In this document: one piece after another, positions 38,453 to 50,400 of the stretch
Layout of the letters: each line of letters begins with the position of its first letter
Numbering within the stretch: the first letter of the stretch is position 1
Assembly (NCBI GenBank): GCA_032191485.1
Contig: JAVDOI010000007.1
Span: forward strand, 12,985,680-13,049,679
DNA: 64,000 bases
Direction: 5' to 3'
Origin: Leptoclinus maculatus
Taxonomy: Eukaryota; Chordata; Actinopteri; Perciformes; Stichaeidae
Translations under genes and position numbers: made by a program
Notes under the pieces: model-generated
Seen by the model: the letters and a program-made list of their open reading frames with translations, nothing else
Databases searched by the model: none
Told to the model about the DNA's origin: nothing

Positions 38453-41400
38453 CATAAACCTATAAACAACAATGGCAATGGAATTGAGGTAGTAGTGCAA
38501 GTAGTGGTAATAGTGCAGACAGAGGTAGTAGTGCAGTATGACTTATTTATTGTTCATGAGAGTGACGGCCAGTGGAAAGAAGCTGTTCCTGTGTCTGGTG
38601 GTTTTGGCGTACAGAGCCCTGTAGCGCCTACCAGAGGGGAGGAGTTGGAACAGCTTGTGTCCAGGGTGTGAAGGGTCTGCAGTGATCTTTACAGCCCGTT
38701 TCCTGACTCTGGAGGTGAACAAGTCCAGGATGGACGGCAGGCTGGAACCAATGATTCTCTCTGCAGACCTGACAATCCGTTGCAGTCTGTTCCTGTCCTG
38801 TTTGCTGGCCGATCCAAACCACACAGTGATAGAGGAGCAGAGAACAGACTGGATGATGGCTGAGTAGAACAGGATCAGCAGCTCCTGAGGCAGGTTGAAC
38901 TTCCTGAGCTGGCGCAGGAAGTACAACCTCTGCTGGGCCTTTTTCCTGATGGTGTCGATGTTGGGGGCCCACTTCAGGTCCTGGGAGATTGTGGATCCCA
39001 GAAACCTGAAGGTCTCCACAGCAGACACCGTGCTGTTGAGTATGGTGAGGGGGGGGGGCAGTGTTGGGGGGCTCCTCCTGAAGTCCACTGTCATCTCCAC
39101 AGTTGTGAGCCTGTTTAGCTCCAGGTTGTTCTGACCACACCAGAGGACCAGCTGTTCAACCTCCCGTCTGTACGCAGACTCATCACCGTCCCTGATGAGG
39201 CCAGCTGGTTCAAGTTAAAATCAAATGGATTTATTATCCCACAAACGCAAAAACAGTTACAAACCAAATCACACTATCAATAACAATATATCTGAAAATG
39301 TTCCCCAATTCACAGTTCTATTGTCCAACCAAAGTCCCTGAAATGTCTCATGTTTCACATTCTTCTCCCCATCGATCAGCTCAGTGATTGGATGAAATCC
39401 AATAAGCTCCTCCTGGCCTTTGACCCATTGGCTTGGTCAATCACTCCTCTTCAGCCAGCGCTCGTCCATCCTCCGCTGGCACAGACTCTACTCATTTCCT
39501 TGTATGGTTGTGACCTGAAATTCCCTCCTAACCTAACACTTAATACATTTCAGCAAATCTTCTTCAAAGTGTTTAATACACTCAGTGACTATACATACAG
39601 TGTTCAATACTTTCAATGACTATGCTTTTTGGTTTAAGACCTCTATAAGTAAATATACTGTAACATATAATATCCACCACTAGGGGTGCTATTAAACATA
39701 CTAGGAATGCTTTTAAACTTAAATTCCTCACACTATCTGGTACTTTTCTTTCCTACAGAGCATTCCCCACGTATCCACCTACTGACGTTATTACTGACTT
39801 CAGGGCTAAAAAGCAGGCGCCATCTTTAACAGCAAAAACAATTCCAAACACATAAGTGCCAATTGAGTGCCCTTCTCAAATAACAATGCTCACCTCAGTG
39901 TGTGGACGAGGATCCAGTCTGAAATACAACCCCATGAGTTTATCTGTCTGCGGGGTCAGAGGCAAGGACGTGTCTCAGTTACACTCTCTGAAGCTGCTCT
40001 CCTCTGACCGTACTGCACCCCAAATCTACTTTAATCTCTCCGCTAATGATGGCCAGGGGCGATTTCGTTTTACCGCAACTTTTAGAAAGTTGTCATTGAT
40101 TGAGTATTACACTTGTCAGCCTTAATCACCGCTTCTGTGGCCCTGTCTTATTGACTCTTTAAGGGACAGCTGTTTATCAAATCCTGCATTTTGTCTTTCA
40201 CTGTTGTAATTTATTTTTAGAGCATGCCAAGATTTCATCTGCAGTCTTTAGGAGTGTGTGCATATCATGACTGAACCTGGAAACATGTGTTTGTCATGAT
40301 CATGGAGATGTCTCTCCATGATCTCATGCTCCCTGCTGCTAACATGCTCACAATGACAATGCTAACATGCTGATGGAATAATATTCACAATGTTCACAGT
40401 GGGTTAGCATGTTTACATTTGCTAATTAGCATTACAACACACCAGGCTAATTAGTTTTGGTCATAAACCAAAGCCAAATTAAAATTTCACAGAGAGCAAT
40501 GCTCTTTTTTCCAGGAACGCACTGATCTGTCACAGTCTGATCATAGCCATCAGCCCCACTGGAGCAGTTGAGGCCTTGCTCAAGGGTACCTCGTTGGTGG
40601 TAATGAGGGAAGGTCATGAATGTCTGTACAAAATGTCACTATCCATCCAATAATTGTGGAGATATTTCAGTCCGTACTAAAGTGGTTGACTGCCCGAGAT
40701 TACCGTCTAGAGCAGACCTTGGCATTGTACGGCCCGCGGGACGTCAATGGGAAATTAGGAATCAAACGTAAATAAGTGTACATCATACACGGAATACAGC
40801 TGCATTGCTTTTATTTACGTACATTAGTACGTTCGTGAATGTGTGCGAGCAGCGGCGTCACTGCAATGTGTTGGTGATGCAGAGCGGACACGGACATCTG
40901 AGGCTTTGCTAGCTAAGCTGCGAAATCAACATGCTCAGAAGATGTTGGTTGTCTTTGGATCGACCTACATATGTGAACAAACATTCTCCGTGATGAAGTT
41001 TAACAAATCCAGATCCAGAGCCTCTCTCACTCACTCTGTCAGCTGTCCTTCACATATCCACCTCAGACATTCAACCTGACGTCAGTGCACTCGTTCAAAC
41101 CCAACACAGACTAGATTTCTCGCACTGAACTGAAAAGCAGAAAATGAGGTCATTGGACTGCAAACAATAGTAATAAAAGTACTAATTTTGCAGAAACATG
41201 ATCCCTGTCAGTGTTTTACTATTATATATGGATATTACATTATGTATATATTTCATTATTCCTGCTGCAGATGTTTAAGGTGGAGCTCATTTTAACTCCT
41301 TTATACACTGTTGTTCAGTTTGGGTAGTTAGGAAGGGTTTGAAAAATGATGTTTAAAGTAACAAGTAATTGCCAGTAAAATGTAGTGGAGTTAAAAGTAC

Positions 41401-44400
41401 AATATTTCCCTCTGAGATGTTGTGGAGTGGAAGTACAACGTTGAACAAAATGGAAATACTCAAGTAAAGTACCTTGTATTTGTACATAAGTACAGTACTT
41501 AAGCAAATAGACTTAGTTACATTCCACCACTGATCATAATATTTACTCTTACCACTCACAGCTTATCAAAACCAAACAATTTATTGCTTTTTATAAAGAG
41601 GTGGAATAATATTGAGCAGGATTGCGTTCAGTCTATTGATCCGGCCCTCCACAACAGTCCCTTTTTCTCATGTGGCCCCTTGGGAAAAATAATTGCCCAC
41701 CCCTGGTCTAGAGCCATGAAGCTAGCATGGTTAACACCTGATATGACAGCTTTAAGGCAACAGTGTGACCAGTCACTATGTCCCAGTTCATGGCATTTAG
41801 GCCCAGCAGGAAGAGAGAGGACAAAGATAAATATGATGGCCATCCTAGAGGGAAAGATACAGGTGGGAGGAGGATGATTGATTCTCTCAAACAAGGAAGA
41901 AATCAATGTCCACTAGATCCATGTTCCACACAGCGCTGTTGCTGTAAGTTACAACAGTATGGCTTCATAAGGTTCTCCACCGTATTGACTCCGTTACATG
42001 CCAGCCTTATTACATTACATTAAAGGATGCATGACAAACTTCAAAGTGAAGTTTAAATTGGAACAATTATCTGAAGTGACTTGAAATCACAGTTGTAGAT
42101 ATGGATGTACTTCTGCGGGTTAAATCCTGCCGCCCATCGCCTCAACAATGAAGACGGGAAACAAAAGCTGAGAGGCCTTGGTTGGAGGTGAAGCTCTGAA
42201 AGATACAGCAGCAAAATCAAAACATGTAAGAAAAGGTTCCAGCAGCGGTATGTGTCAGGGTGTGCTGCACGATCAGACTGTATGAATGCAAACTGAAGAA
42301 GAAATAACAGCAGTAGTGTTCAAAATACAGTATAGAAAATGCATTAGAGAAAAGATGTCTTTCAGGTAAAAACCTTTGCTATACCTTCATTAGCATTACT
42401 GAGACACAAGCCTCTCAATTTTGTCTTTTGTTTCTTCTCCGAGATTAACAATAAGATATACTGAGCATCACTGTCAACCTATTTTCATCCACCTTGCCAA
42501 CTATTTATCATTTATTCTTAGAAGGCTGAAAGTTGGAATGAGTACAAACACCAGAACGGCTTACTGGCTCAAAACTGAGATCCTGGGAGTCCGTTTCTTC
42601 ATCTCTCTCTCTCTGTCTCGCTGGCAAACCAATACACACTCACACACACACCATGGCTAGATCTTCCCAGCTGGCCTTACAGGTGATAATCAGGGCATTA
42701 TGGGTGTACCGTCTGTGCAGAACTGAGCTTTTCTTGCCATCTGTTCTGTTGACATACAGAATCAGTCAGTAATCAGAGTATTCTCCCGACTGAATAGATT
42801 CTCTGGACTCTGTGAAATCACCAGACGGCTTCAATGGAACGGTAGCCTGAGAGTTGAGCTGAGAGGGATGAGAGCAGATGAAATTATTAAGGGGAATGGA
42901 TGACGAGACAAGCCAAACGTTGCCCGAACCATGTAATGCCGAGTCGCTTGCTGCATCCATGTTTAGTTTTTTCCTCGGAAAGTGATTTGAATAACAAACA
43001 CCCAGAGCCCTCAAGCCTCAATGAAGTGTTTTTCCTCTTTTTCTCGCTCTCTCTTTCTAGCAACCACAGCCACAGCCACGGCCGGTCCGCATAATTTCAT
43101 CGCGGACGGCACAGCCCACCTCGTTGCCCAAGCCGGTGCCTTCTATCCAGCATGCCTCACGGTCTCCTCTGCCGCCTCACACACCCCATGCTGCCAGCCT
43201 TCCTACCTGTCCCGGGCGGGGCAAGATGTCCAAGTTCCTCAGCCCAGAGGACATGACCTCACGAGACTACTACTTTGACTCTTATGCCCACTTTGGTATA
43301 CATGAGGTATGTTGTTTTATTCTGTTTTCTTGTTCCTGTGTCTGCTCTTGTCGGCGATAATTAAACAGATGTGAGACATGCATGATGACTGTTTTTGACC
43401 AAATAGTCTCTGGAACTAAATTACTAAGAAGTATGCACATTACTGTTTGCATTTTCATCTCAGGCGCGAGGACGAGCATAGGCTCTCTCTTGCACTGCAG
43501 TTAATACTTGACCCCGTGAAATATGCATCTTCCTTTAAACACAAATCTTTCATGAGATAATGGTAATCCCAGCTCGGCATTCATTTGCACATTTTTTGCA
43601 ACAGTGTAAAGTCATAAATAAAACTCTGACAAATACACTCACATTTTACTGCAGTGTATTAAACTGTCACATTGCACTGTTACAGCCAGACTGAAAAAAA
43701 AAGCAGAGATTCACATGGGTTTACTAACATATAGAATTATTTACTAACCAATTATTTTTTTATAAATCCAACAAAGACACGCTGCTGCTCTGGTTTATAT
43801 TCATAGGCCCAGGTGTGTCCCATGTCCCCCGATTAACCTCCAGGTCTGCAGCTCTGGAGAGAGAAAATGCAACAGCAAAACCACCAACTGCCCAAGATGT
43901 TGCTGTTAGGCACCTAATGCCATCATCAGTCATCCATCCTTTTGCAAACTTGGATGTAAACACAATTACGTTTTGGAGATGCAATAGATCAAAATTGAAA
44001 CAGGAAATATCTTGTTGACGTTTAAATGGACAGTTGCCTTTTCACTTCCCCATAAGTGCTCAGAAAATATAGTCAAACTGCAGACTTCCTGTTTGATGGT
44101 GGGGTTTATCCAAAGGAGTAATAATGCTTGTAAATAAAAGAAGAAAGAAAACCCATCTTATAAAGACTCATGGGGTCAAGTATCATAATACAGTTGCTGT
44201 TTACTTACTGACTTTTTTTTGCAAGCACATGTCTATAATGCATAATAAACATACTTATATTGTGTTTTATTATTATACTGTATATGATTATAATGCGCTC
44301 ATTATATTTCCGTTAAAGAACCTCTAAATCGTGTTCACGCGGATTTTGGCCAAAGCTTCCGTTATTCATTTGGTCTGAAAATTGAAAAGAAAAATCAAGT

Positions 44401-47400
44401 AAAGGAAACTCACCTCAGTGAGTCGTGGACTAACGACTAAAACCACAAAGTAACTTCACGAAGCACAGAAAGCCAGAGTAAATGAGTACAATTGAACAAC
44501 TTTGTGCTTCATCCACACACTCGGGTCACAGTGTAGGAAATTGCTATTGACAGATCAGTGACAACAGTGACAATCATGAATTGGTTTTCATAGTTACTTT
44601 TGTTCTGCTCAAATTGGTTTCCATGTCGTTTTTTCTTTTGCTTCTTTTTTTCTCTTCTTGGACCTTATCATTCTAGACTCCTCTATTGTGTGTCGGTAAG
44701 GCTCTGTAATTATGACCACGTGTGACATTTGAAAAAACTAAACTGAGTCTCTCTCAGCCTCCTGCTGCTCCGGACTACAACCTATAACAACTAAATGCTT
44801 TATGTCGTAGACGGTTAGAACCATGGCTGGGGTTACGCTCAGCCAATCCCATCAAAGGACATGAGATCTGAACCCTGCCTGGGAGAAATGTCTGCCTTAA
44901 CTCTAGCTTAGCTCTGCTCAAAGGCTGGACTTGATGGCGAATGGTATAGAGGATTGGTGCAACTTTACTTTAGCAGCTATTTTTAAGACAAATCTCTCCA
45001 TATGTGTCTCATATGATTTCAAGAATTGAATATTGTATTTGGTTTCAGCTGCATTGCATGCGGAGGAAACATAATGTATAAAAAAAGCGTGAGCTGTGAG
45101 ATGTTTTTTGGAAAGTAGGACAGGTGTGTTCTTTTTGTCATTTCTGACTATTCTTCACGCTCACACATGCACTCGGTAAGAAATGCAGACGGACTGAGCC
45201 TGGAGGCTCATGGTGATTATTCAGTGACACCAACTATAGATTTGAATATAGAGCCATACGGCAGAGACGAAATAGAGCAAGATTAAGTGAAGGCTGTGTG
45301 CTATTCGTCACCGCTTCACTGCGGATATCACAGCACATCCAGACCTCCATGTCCATCCAATGTTTTCAATTCAACAAAAACAAATGTCCAGCTGTGTCAA
45401 CATCTTCTTCAAATGATCTGTCATTATGCTAAACCAGGAGATGCTGAAGGACGAAGTGAGGACGCTCACCTACCGGAACTCCATGTACCACAACAAGCAC
45501 GTCTTCAAGGACAAAATCGTGCTGGACGTGGGAAGCGGGACGGGGATTCTGTCCATGTTCGCGGCCACAGCGGGGGCAAAGCACGTGTATGGGGTAAGAC
45601 GTTGTTTTCATTTCAGTGGAGCGTTATCATGCTGAACCATCAGGGTCTAATCACTGCGGAGCCGCTCGCACTCTGTGCATGTCCTGTATGTGTGTACGAC
45701 TGGCCCCCTGTATATACATACTAACCACTTGTACGTCAGGCGCCCTGTAATCTTTTGAGGAATATCTCGTCTGACAGACGAGTGTGTGAGATCAAAGTGT
45801 GTGGCCGCTCACGCAGGTTAGGCTGAGCCGCAGCGATTTAAGAGCTCTCTTTTCATTGTGTACTGCAGCAGAAGTAATTGGTAGTCAGGGCACGTCTGTG
45901 AAACACATACACACCAACAGTTTGGGATAACCACCTGGAACTTATTTTTGCTCCGGACAAATGGAAGGACGGGGAGGGTTGGGGGGGGGTGATTAACTTG
46001 GAATTGACAAGAGACTTGTGCTGAGCTACTGGTTGACATTATGTGTTTATGTGTGACTTTGCCTCGCATCCCATATTTGTTTTCCTTCCCTCTTCTGCGG
46101 TCTCGCTCAGCTCTATCTCTCTTTTTGTACTTTAAAGTTCACTTCACGCTTTACCACACACTAGCGTTACTTCTGCCCATCTGGAAAAGGCTTTATCAAC
46201 GTAAATGGGGCTAATATTTCGGGGATTTGGTTCACCTTTGACTTGGATGCTCTCAGTTTGAGTTCTGCACCAATGCCCGATACCTTTATCAAAACTAAAG
46301 CTCGTAAAGCTCCATGTGAAAGATGGGCTTGAGAGGTGGAAGGGCTGGGCTCTGGGCCAACGATAGCTTCACTGTGTCATATGGACCTCGTTACATAAAA
46401 AAGAAAAGTGATAACCTCTATTCTGGCTCCACAGAGTAACCATAAAAGACTCTCTGCTGAATTCTATACCTATCAGAGTCATATATTCATGATAAACTGA
46501 GCTCACACTTAACAGACGTTCATTTTGAATTTCATATTTTTCTCCCTGATGACGTTTTAGGGAGACAATTTTTGAAGAATGTAAAATTTCACAGACCTGT
46601 AGCAATAAAGGAACGGTTACCGGCAGGAGAGCAGTGTGTGGGATTTTATTTAAACCCCAACAAGTACAGTAAATAAAGAGTGTGTAGTGTGGTCAGTCCA
46701 TATACTTCAATCATTCCAGCTCTCAACAACCCCTGGTATTAAACTACGGGTGGCAACTTCAGTCCACCAGCTCACACGTGCAGATTGTAAACTGCCCGCC
46801 ATGAAATCACAGAGGGCCGATGTGAACTAGATCTTCAAGCAGATATATCAGGGTCCAAACACCCAACGCGACTCTGAAAGAAAATCATGGTGGAATAGGG
46901 CTTTAACAGGTGGTTTGATACGTGCGGGGTTAGCAGCACAGTGACAGGATCTGATCCAGGTTTGGATCACATGGATTCAATAAATGTTGCATCTCATGCA
47001 CGGGTGACAAAGAGTCTTGTAGTTCAGATAACTGCTCTCTGCGTTGCGGTTAAAACCTAAAAGACAAAAGAGGATTTAAATGCAAATTGATGAAAAAAAT
47101 AATAATAATAATAATAATAAGTATATCTAATGATAAAGCCAGTTAGAGTCAGATACGTTTAGATGTAAGAACACCCCCAAAAAAACCTTTTTCATTTTGT
47201 TTGTACAGTATGTAAAAAATACACAGGGATGAAAATTAGCATGTGATGTGACATTTCCATGAGGCTTTAGCTACGTTCCATTAAACACACTTTTCTTTCT
47301 AGAATTTGATAGACTGTAAAATGTGCTGTTTCTCCCTGATGTAGCATTAAGCAAGCACTTGCTAAATGTTATCTAGTTAAGTTAATAGTATATCAAAGCT

Positions 47401-50400
47401 TGTTCATGTGATTATTGTAGAATTTATAATCAAAAATGCTTGAGACGGCTTTACATTCTTATAAAACTAAAGAAATCAAACTGAAACCAAAATCAAATCC
47501 TGCATATGAATACTAAACAAAAATGAAGGGTGGCTCATCTCATTTCTGACTCACTGTATGAGTCTCAAGGGCTCCGACAGAGGGGAGCAGAGCATCACAC
47601 CTGAGCGAAGTCAGAAACTTACACTTGCTGCGACTCCAGAGAAAAGAACTTGTGGCAGCACTACAGCGACAGGGACTCTTCCCGACACTAGTGAGAGTGT
47701 GTTGACTGTAAACGCGCCTCGAGGCCTCAGCGCTCCCACTGAAGCATGACGCTGATGGACACATGGCTAATGGCTGCCTCCTGTCGCAGCGATTCAGAGA
47801 AGAGATGAGGAGTCGTTGGCAATTAGAGGGCTGACGTTGGCAGCCCGATTATCACAGCAATGCACTGGGATGCGTACACCTAGTGCAACATTTGGCGCTC
47901 CCGTTTGTTTTTTGCAGTTGATACAGTCAGTTGACGGACAAGAAGACCGTGGGCGCCACCAGCAGCCTCTTGACCAGCCCTCCACTAATAGGCAGCAGAG
48001 AACAGGGCTGCTCCAGGCAGGCTGTTCTAATGTCAAGCTCCTGCACCCTGCACGCCCGCTCAGTGGGGAAACTGAAGACCTCAGCTAGGAAGCAGAAGCC
48101 AGAATTTAATTTCAGTCTGTGTGTTATACTGCAACGACAAGAAAAACAAGATGATATCTCCTAATGTGTCCATCTTTGGTGTGTGGCTCTACTGTATGAC
48201 CCTTTTATTCTGCCTCTAAAACAAAAGACTTAATTCCTCATGAGAGTCTGAGGCAACAGCTGAGTGCTTCTATTTTTCAGCCTGCTCCCTCCACAAAAGT
48301 CCCAGCATGGGTTTGCCTTTTTTTTTTTTATAACAATTCACAGCACCAAGAGTTCATTCAGGAGTCCCCTGCTTGATTGCGAACAGATGGATCTCCTGCC
48401 GCATGAATAGGTCCGCACACCTCTGACAAACAGAGTCCCAGGGGAGGTGGAAAAGAGTGCACACACTCTATACTCTCAGACTCCCCGATGCTGAAAGAGA
48501 TCGGTATTGACAAACGCCTCCTCCTGAATTATGTTCTCATTTTGTTTGGGGAGCTGCTTACTAAGAAGTGTCCGGGGTTTATTCTGATGAATGAAGGAGG
48601 CTTTATTATGTTGTAACTCTGCTATTGGTGGCACCTCAATAAATCAGCCATGAGTCCTCCATTGGTGGGCAGAGGAAGTACAAAATGTGTCTGTTGACAA
48701 AAGGAGCTGTTGACTCAGAAAGAAAAAAGTACAACAGAGAGGGCATAGAGGATAATGTGGGTATTTCAGAAGGAGAGCTGTGGGACAAAAAAGGCAGCGG
48801 GGTAGAGGATAATTTAGAATAATTTAAAATTAAACTAATTAAACTACAGGTTGAAGCTCCCACTGGAGCTAAATTACTGGTTGCAGCTGAGTAGTGACTA
48901 ATCTTCACCCTAATTACTTAAAGTAAGATGCCCTGGCAGCGTTCCAGGGTCTGGTCCCCTTGCTAAATTCTATCCCGTCTTGTTCCTTTGTCTTCCACAG
49001 TTTCAGCTTGACCCCTGGACGTCTCTTGCAAAGCAAAGTTAACCTAAATGCACAATGTCAGATGATAATCCCTCCCTTTGTTAGCTACCTTCTGCTGTCA
49101 GGCTCACTGTCACAAAATACTACTGTAAGTCATTTTAAAAGAAGCTACTTTTTGCCATCAAACTCTGCAGACAGGAAAGAAAATCCCTTGAGAGAATGCC
49201 TTCACAAACTCTAAGCTGGTTAGCTATTGTATCTCACTCCCCCTTTATCTTAAAAGCTGGCAGAGATCCAGCTGCCCAGGTTTCAATTTTAAAATCTGTT
49301 TGCAAGTGGTTTTGTATTCGGGACTGCGATGGAAGCCGCCCACACAGAGATACTAAACAAAGATGACCTTGTTTTGCCACCCCAGAGAGCAAGCATTCAT
49401 GCAGGGAGCAATACATCAAGAAAAATGTTTCAATTCTGGACTTGTCTTTACTCCAAATAACACACGGAATTGGAGTTCACTGTGATGAATCCCTGGATAG
49501 TTAGAGCAGCCAGATGAACACACAGTGATCGTCACGCTTCCAGTAACCTCCTGAGAAAAAAATAAATTGCATCCTGGTATTATAATAAAACAGCATGGTC
49601 TGTCTTTAGCAGTGGGGGGGAAAGTACATTTACACCACTGTGAAAAACGTGTGACCTGTTTAGGCTTGTGACCTCTCATGAACCTACATCCATTATTTTC
49701 CAAAACAAAACAAAAGTTCTGTCCAAAAAAAGGAATCCAATTTTGTAAAGCAGAACGTTTTTTTTTTCTTCTTCCCTCTCCCAATAATCATCTTGTGACC
49801 CACCAGATTTATCTTGTGCCCCCTTTAGACGTGACTCGACTCCTTGGGTGTGAACCACTGGACTAAAGTACACTTTACATTCAGTACATTGTGCTGCTAA
49901 TACTTCTGGACGTTTAATTAAGGCTTCTCATGCAGGACTTTTACTTGTAATGGAGTATTTTCTACATTGCTGTATTGGTACCTTTACTTAAGTGAAGGAT
50001 CTGAATACTTCTTCCACCAGTGGTCTTTAGTGACTACCTGTTACAACCACAGCTAGCCATTCCCAATCTCTAATGTAACAAAACATCTGGATGACCTTCA
50101 AATTTGAGGATTCAAACAATGTAAAGCAGTGTAATAGAGGTGATGGGACTTGCTTGGGATCTCCTTGCATCCCCTTTCAAACTGAGCCTGATGTATGTGG
50201 TCAATTCATGCTGACTGAGCTTTTGAGGCATTCCAGTCAACATCAGTAAAGCTGACATTTAAAGTCTTGTGAATCTGCGTTATATGTGTTGTAGTCGTTC
50301 CATTAAAGATATTCTCCCCAAAGCATCACAGTCTTTTATCTTTCTATGGTAATTTCATTATTTTCTTCTATTTTTTTTTCTGCCAGATTGAATGTTCCAG

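Larger units (their letters stand above)
40713..41705 (+). mobile_element. hAT (Charlie-type) transposon remnant with 8-bp target duplication
   Basis: Flanked on both sides by the identical octamer GTCTAGAG (40705-40712 and 41706-41713), the target-site duplication size of hAT elements. The left end CAGACCTTGGCA and the inverted right end CAGGGGTGGGCA are diverged short terminal repeats, followed by ACGGCCCGCGGG at the left. It is 993 bp long, so internally deleted. It retains the C-terminal hAT dimerisation segment of a transposase (40843-41079). A fragment of a CAGTGGTGGA-type element lies inside at about 41340-41532. Confidence 0.85.
36883..43060 (+). other. prmt8: prmt8 intron 1 (6178 bp)
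   Basis: Begins GTAAGT and ends CTTTCTAG after a T/C-rich tract. Holds a poly-G run, an antisense L2-like LINE tail (38189-39209), a dispersed repeat split by a hAT element (40320-41730) and otherwise unrecognised sequence (37.0-38.15, 39.2-40.3 and 41.75-43.0 kb). Confidence 0.9.
45594..50386 (+). other. prmt8: prmt8 intron 3 (4793 bp)
   Basis: GTAAGA donor; acceptor TGCCAG after a long T-rich tract. Contains an (AAT)n array at 47098-47120 and a CAGTGGTGGA-type element fragment at 49850-50023. The rest is unrecognised non-coding DNA. Confidence 0.9.

Noticed and set aside
37843..38478. 211-codon open frame on the - strand
   Set aside because: It passes through the (TA)n array and LINE 3' tail into unrelated sequence; no domain and no codon-usage support.
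38628..39140. 170-codon open frame on the - strand overlapping the LINE
   Set aside because: It is an alternative frame of the reverse-transcriptase fragment; the real frame is the overlapping one ending near 38543.
45287..45724. 145-codon + strand frame overlapping prmt8 exon 3
   Set aside because: It reads exon 3 in the wrong frame; the true frame gives SAM motif I.
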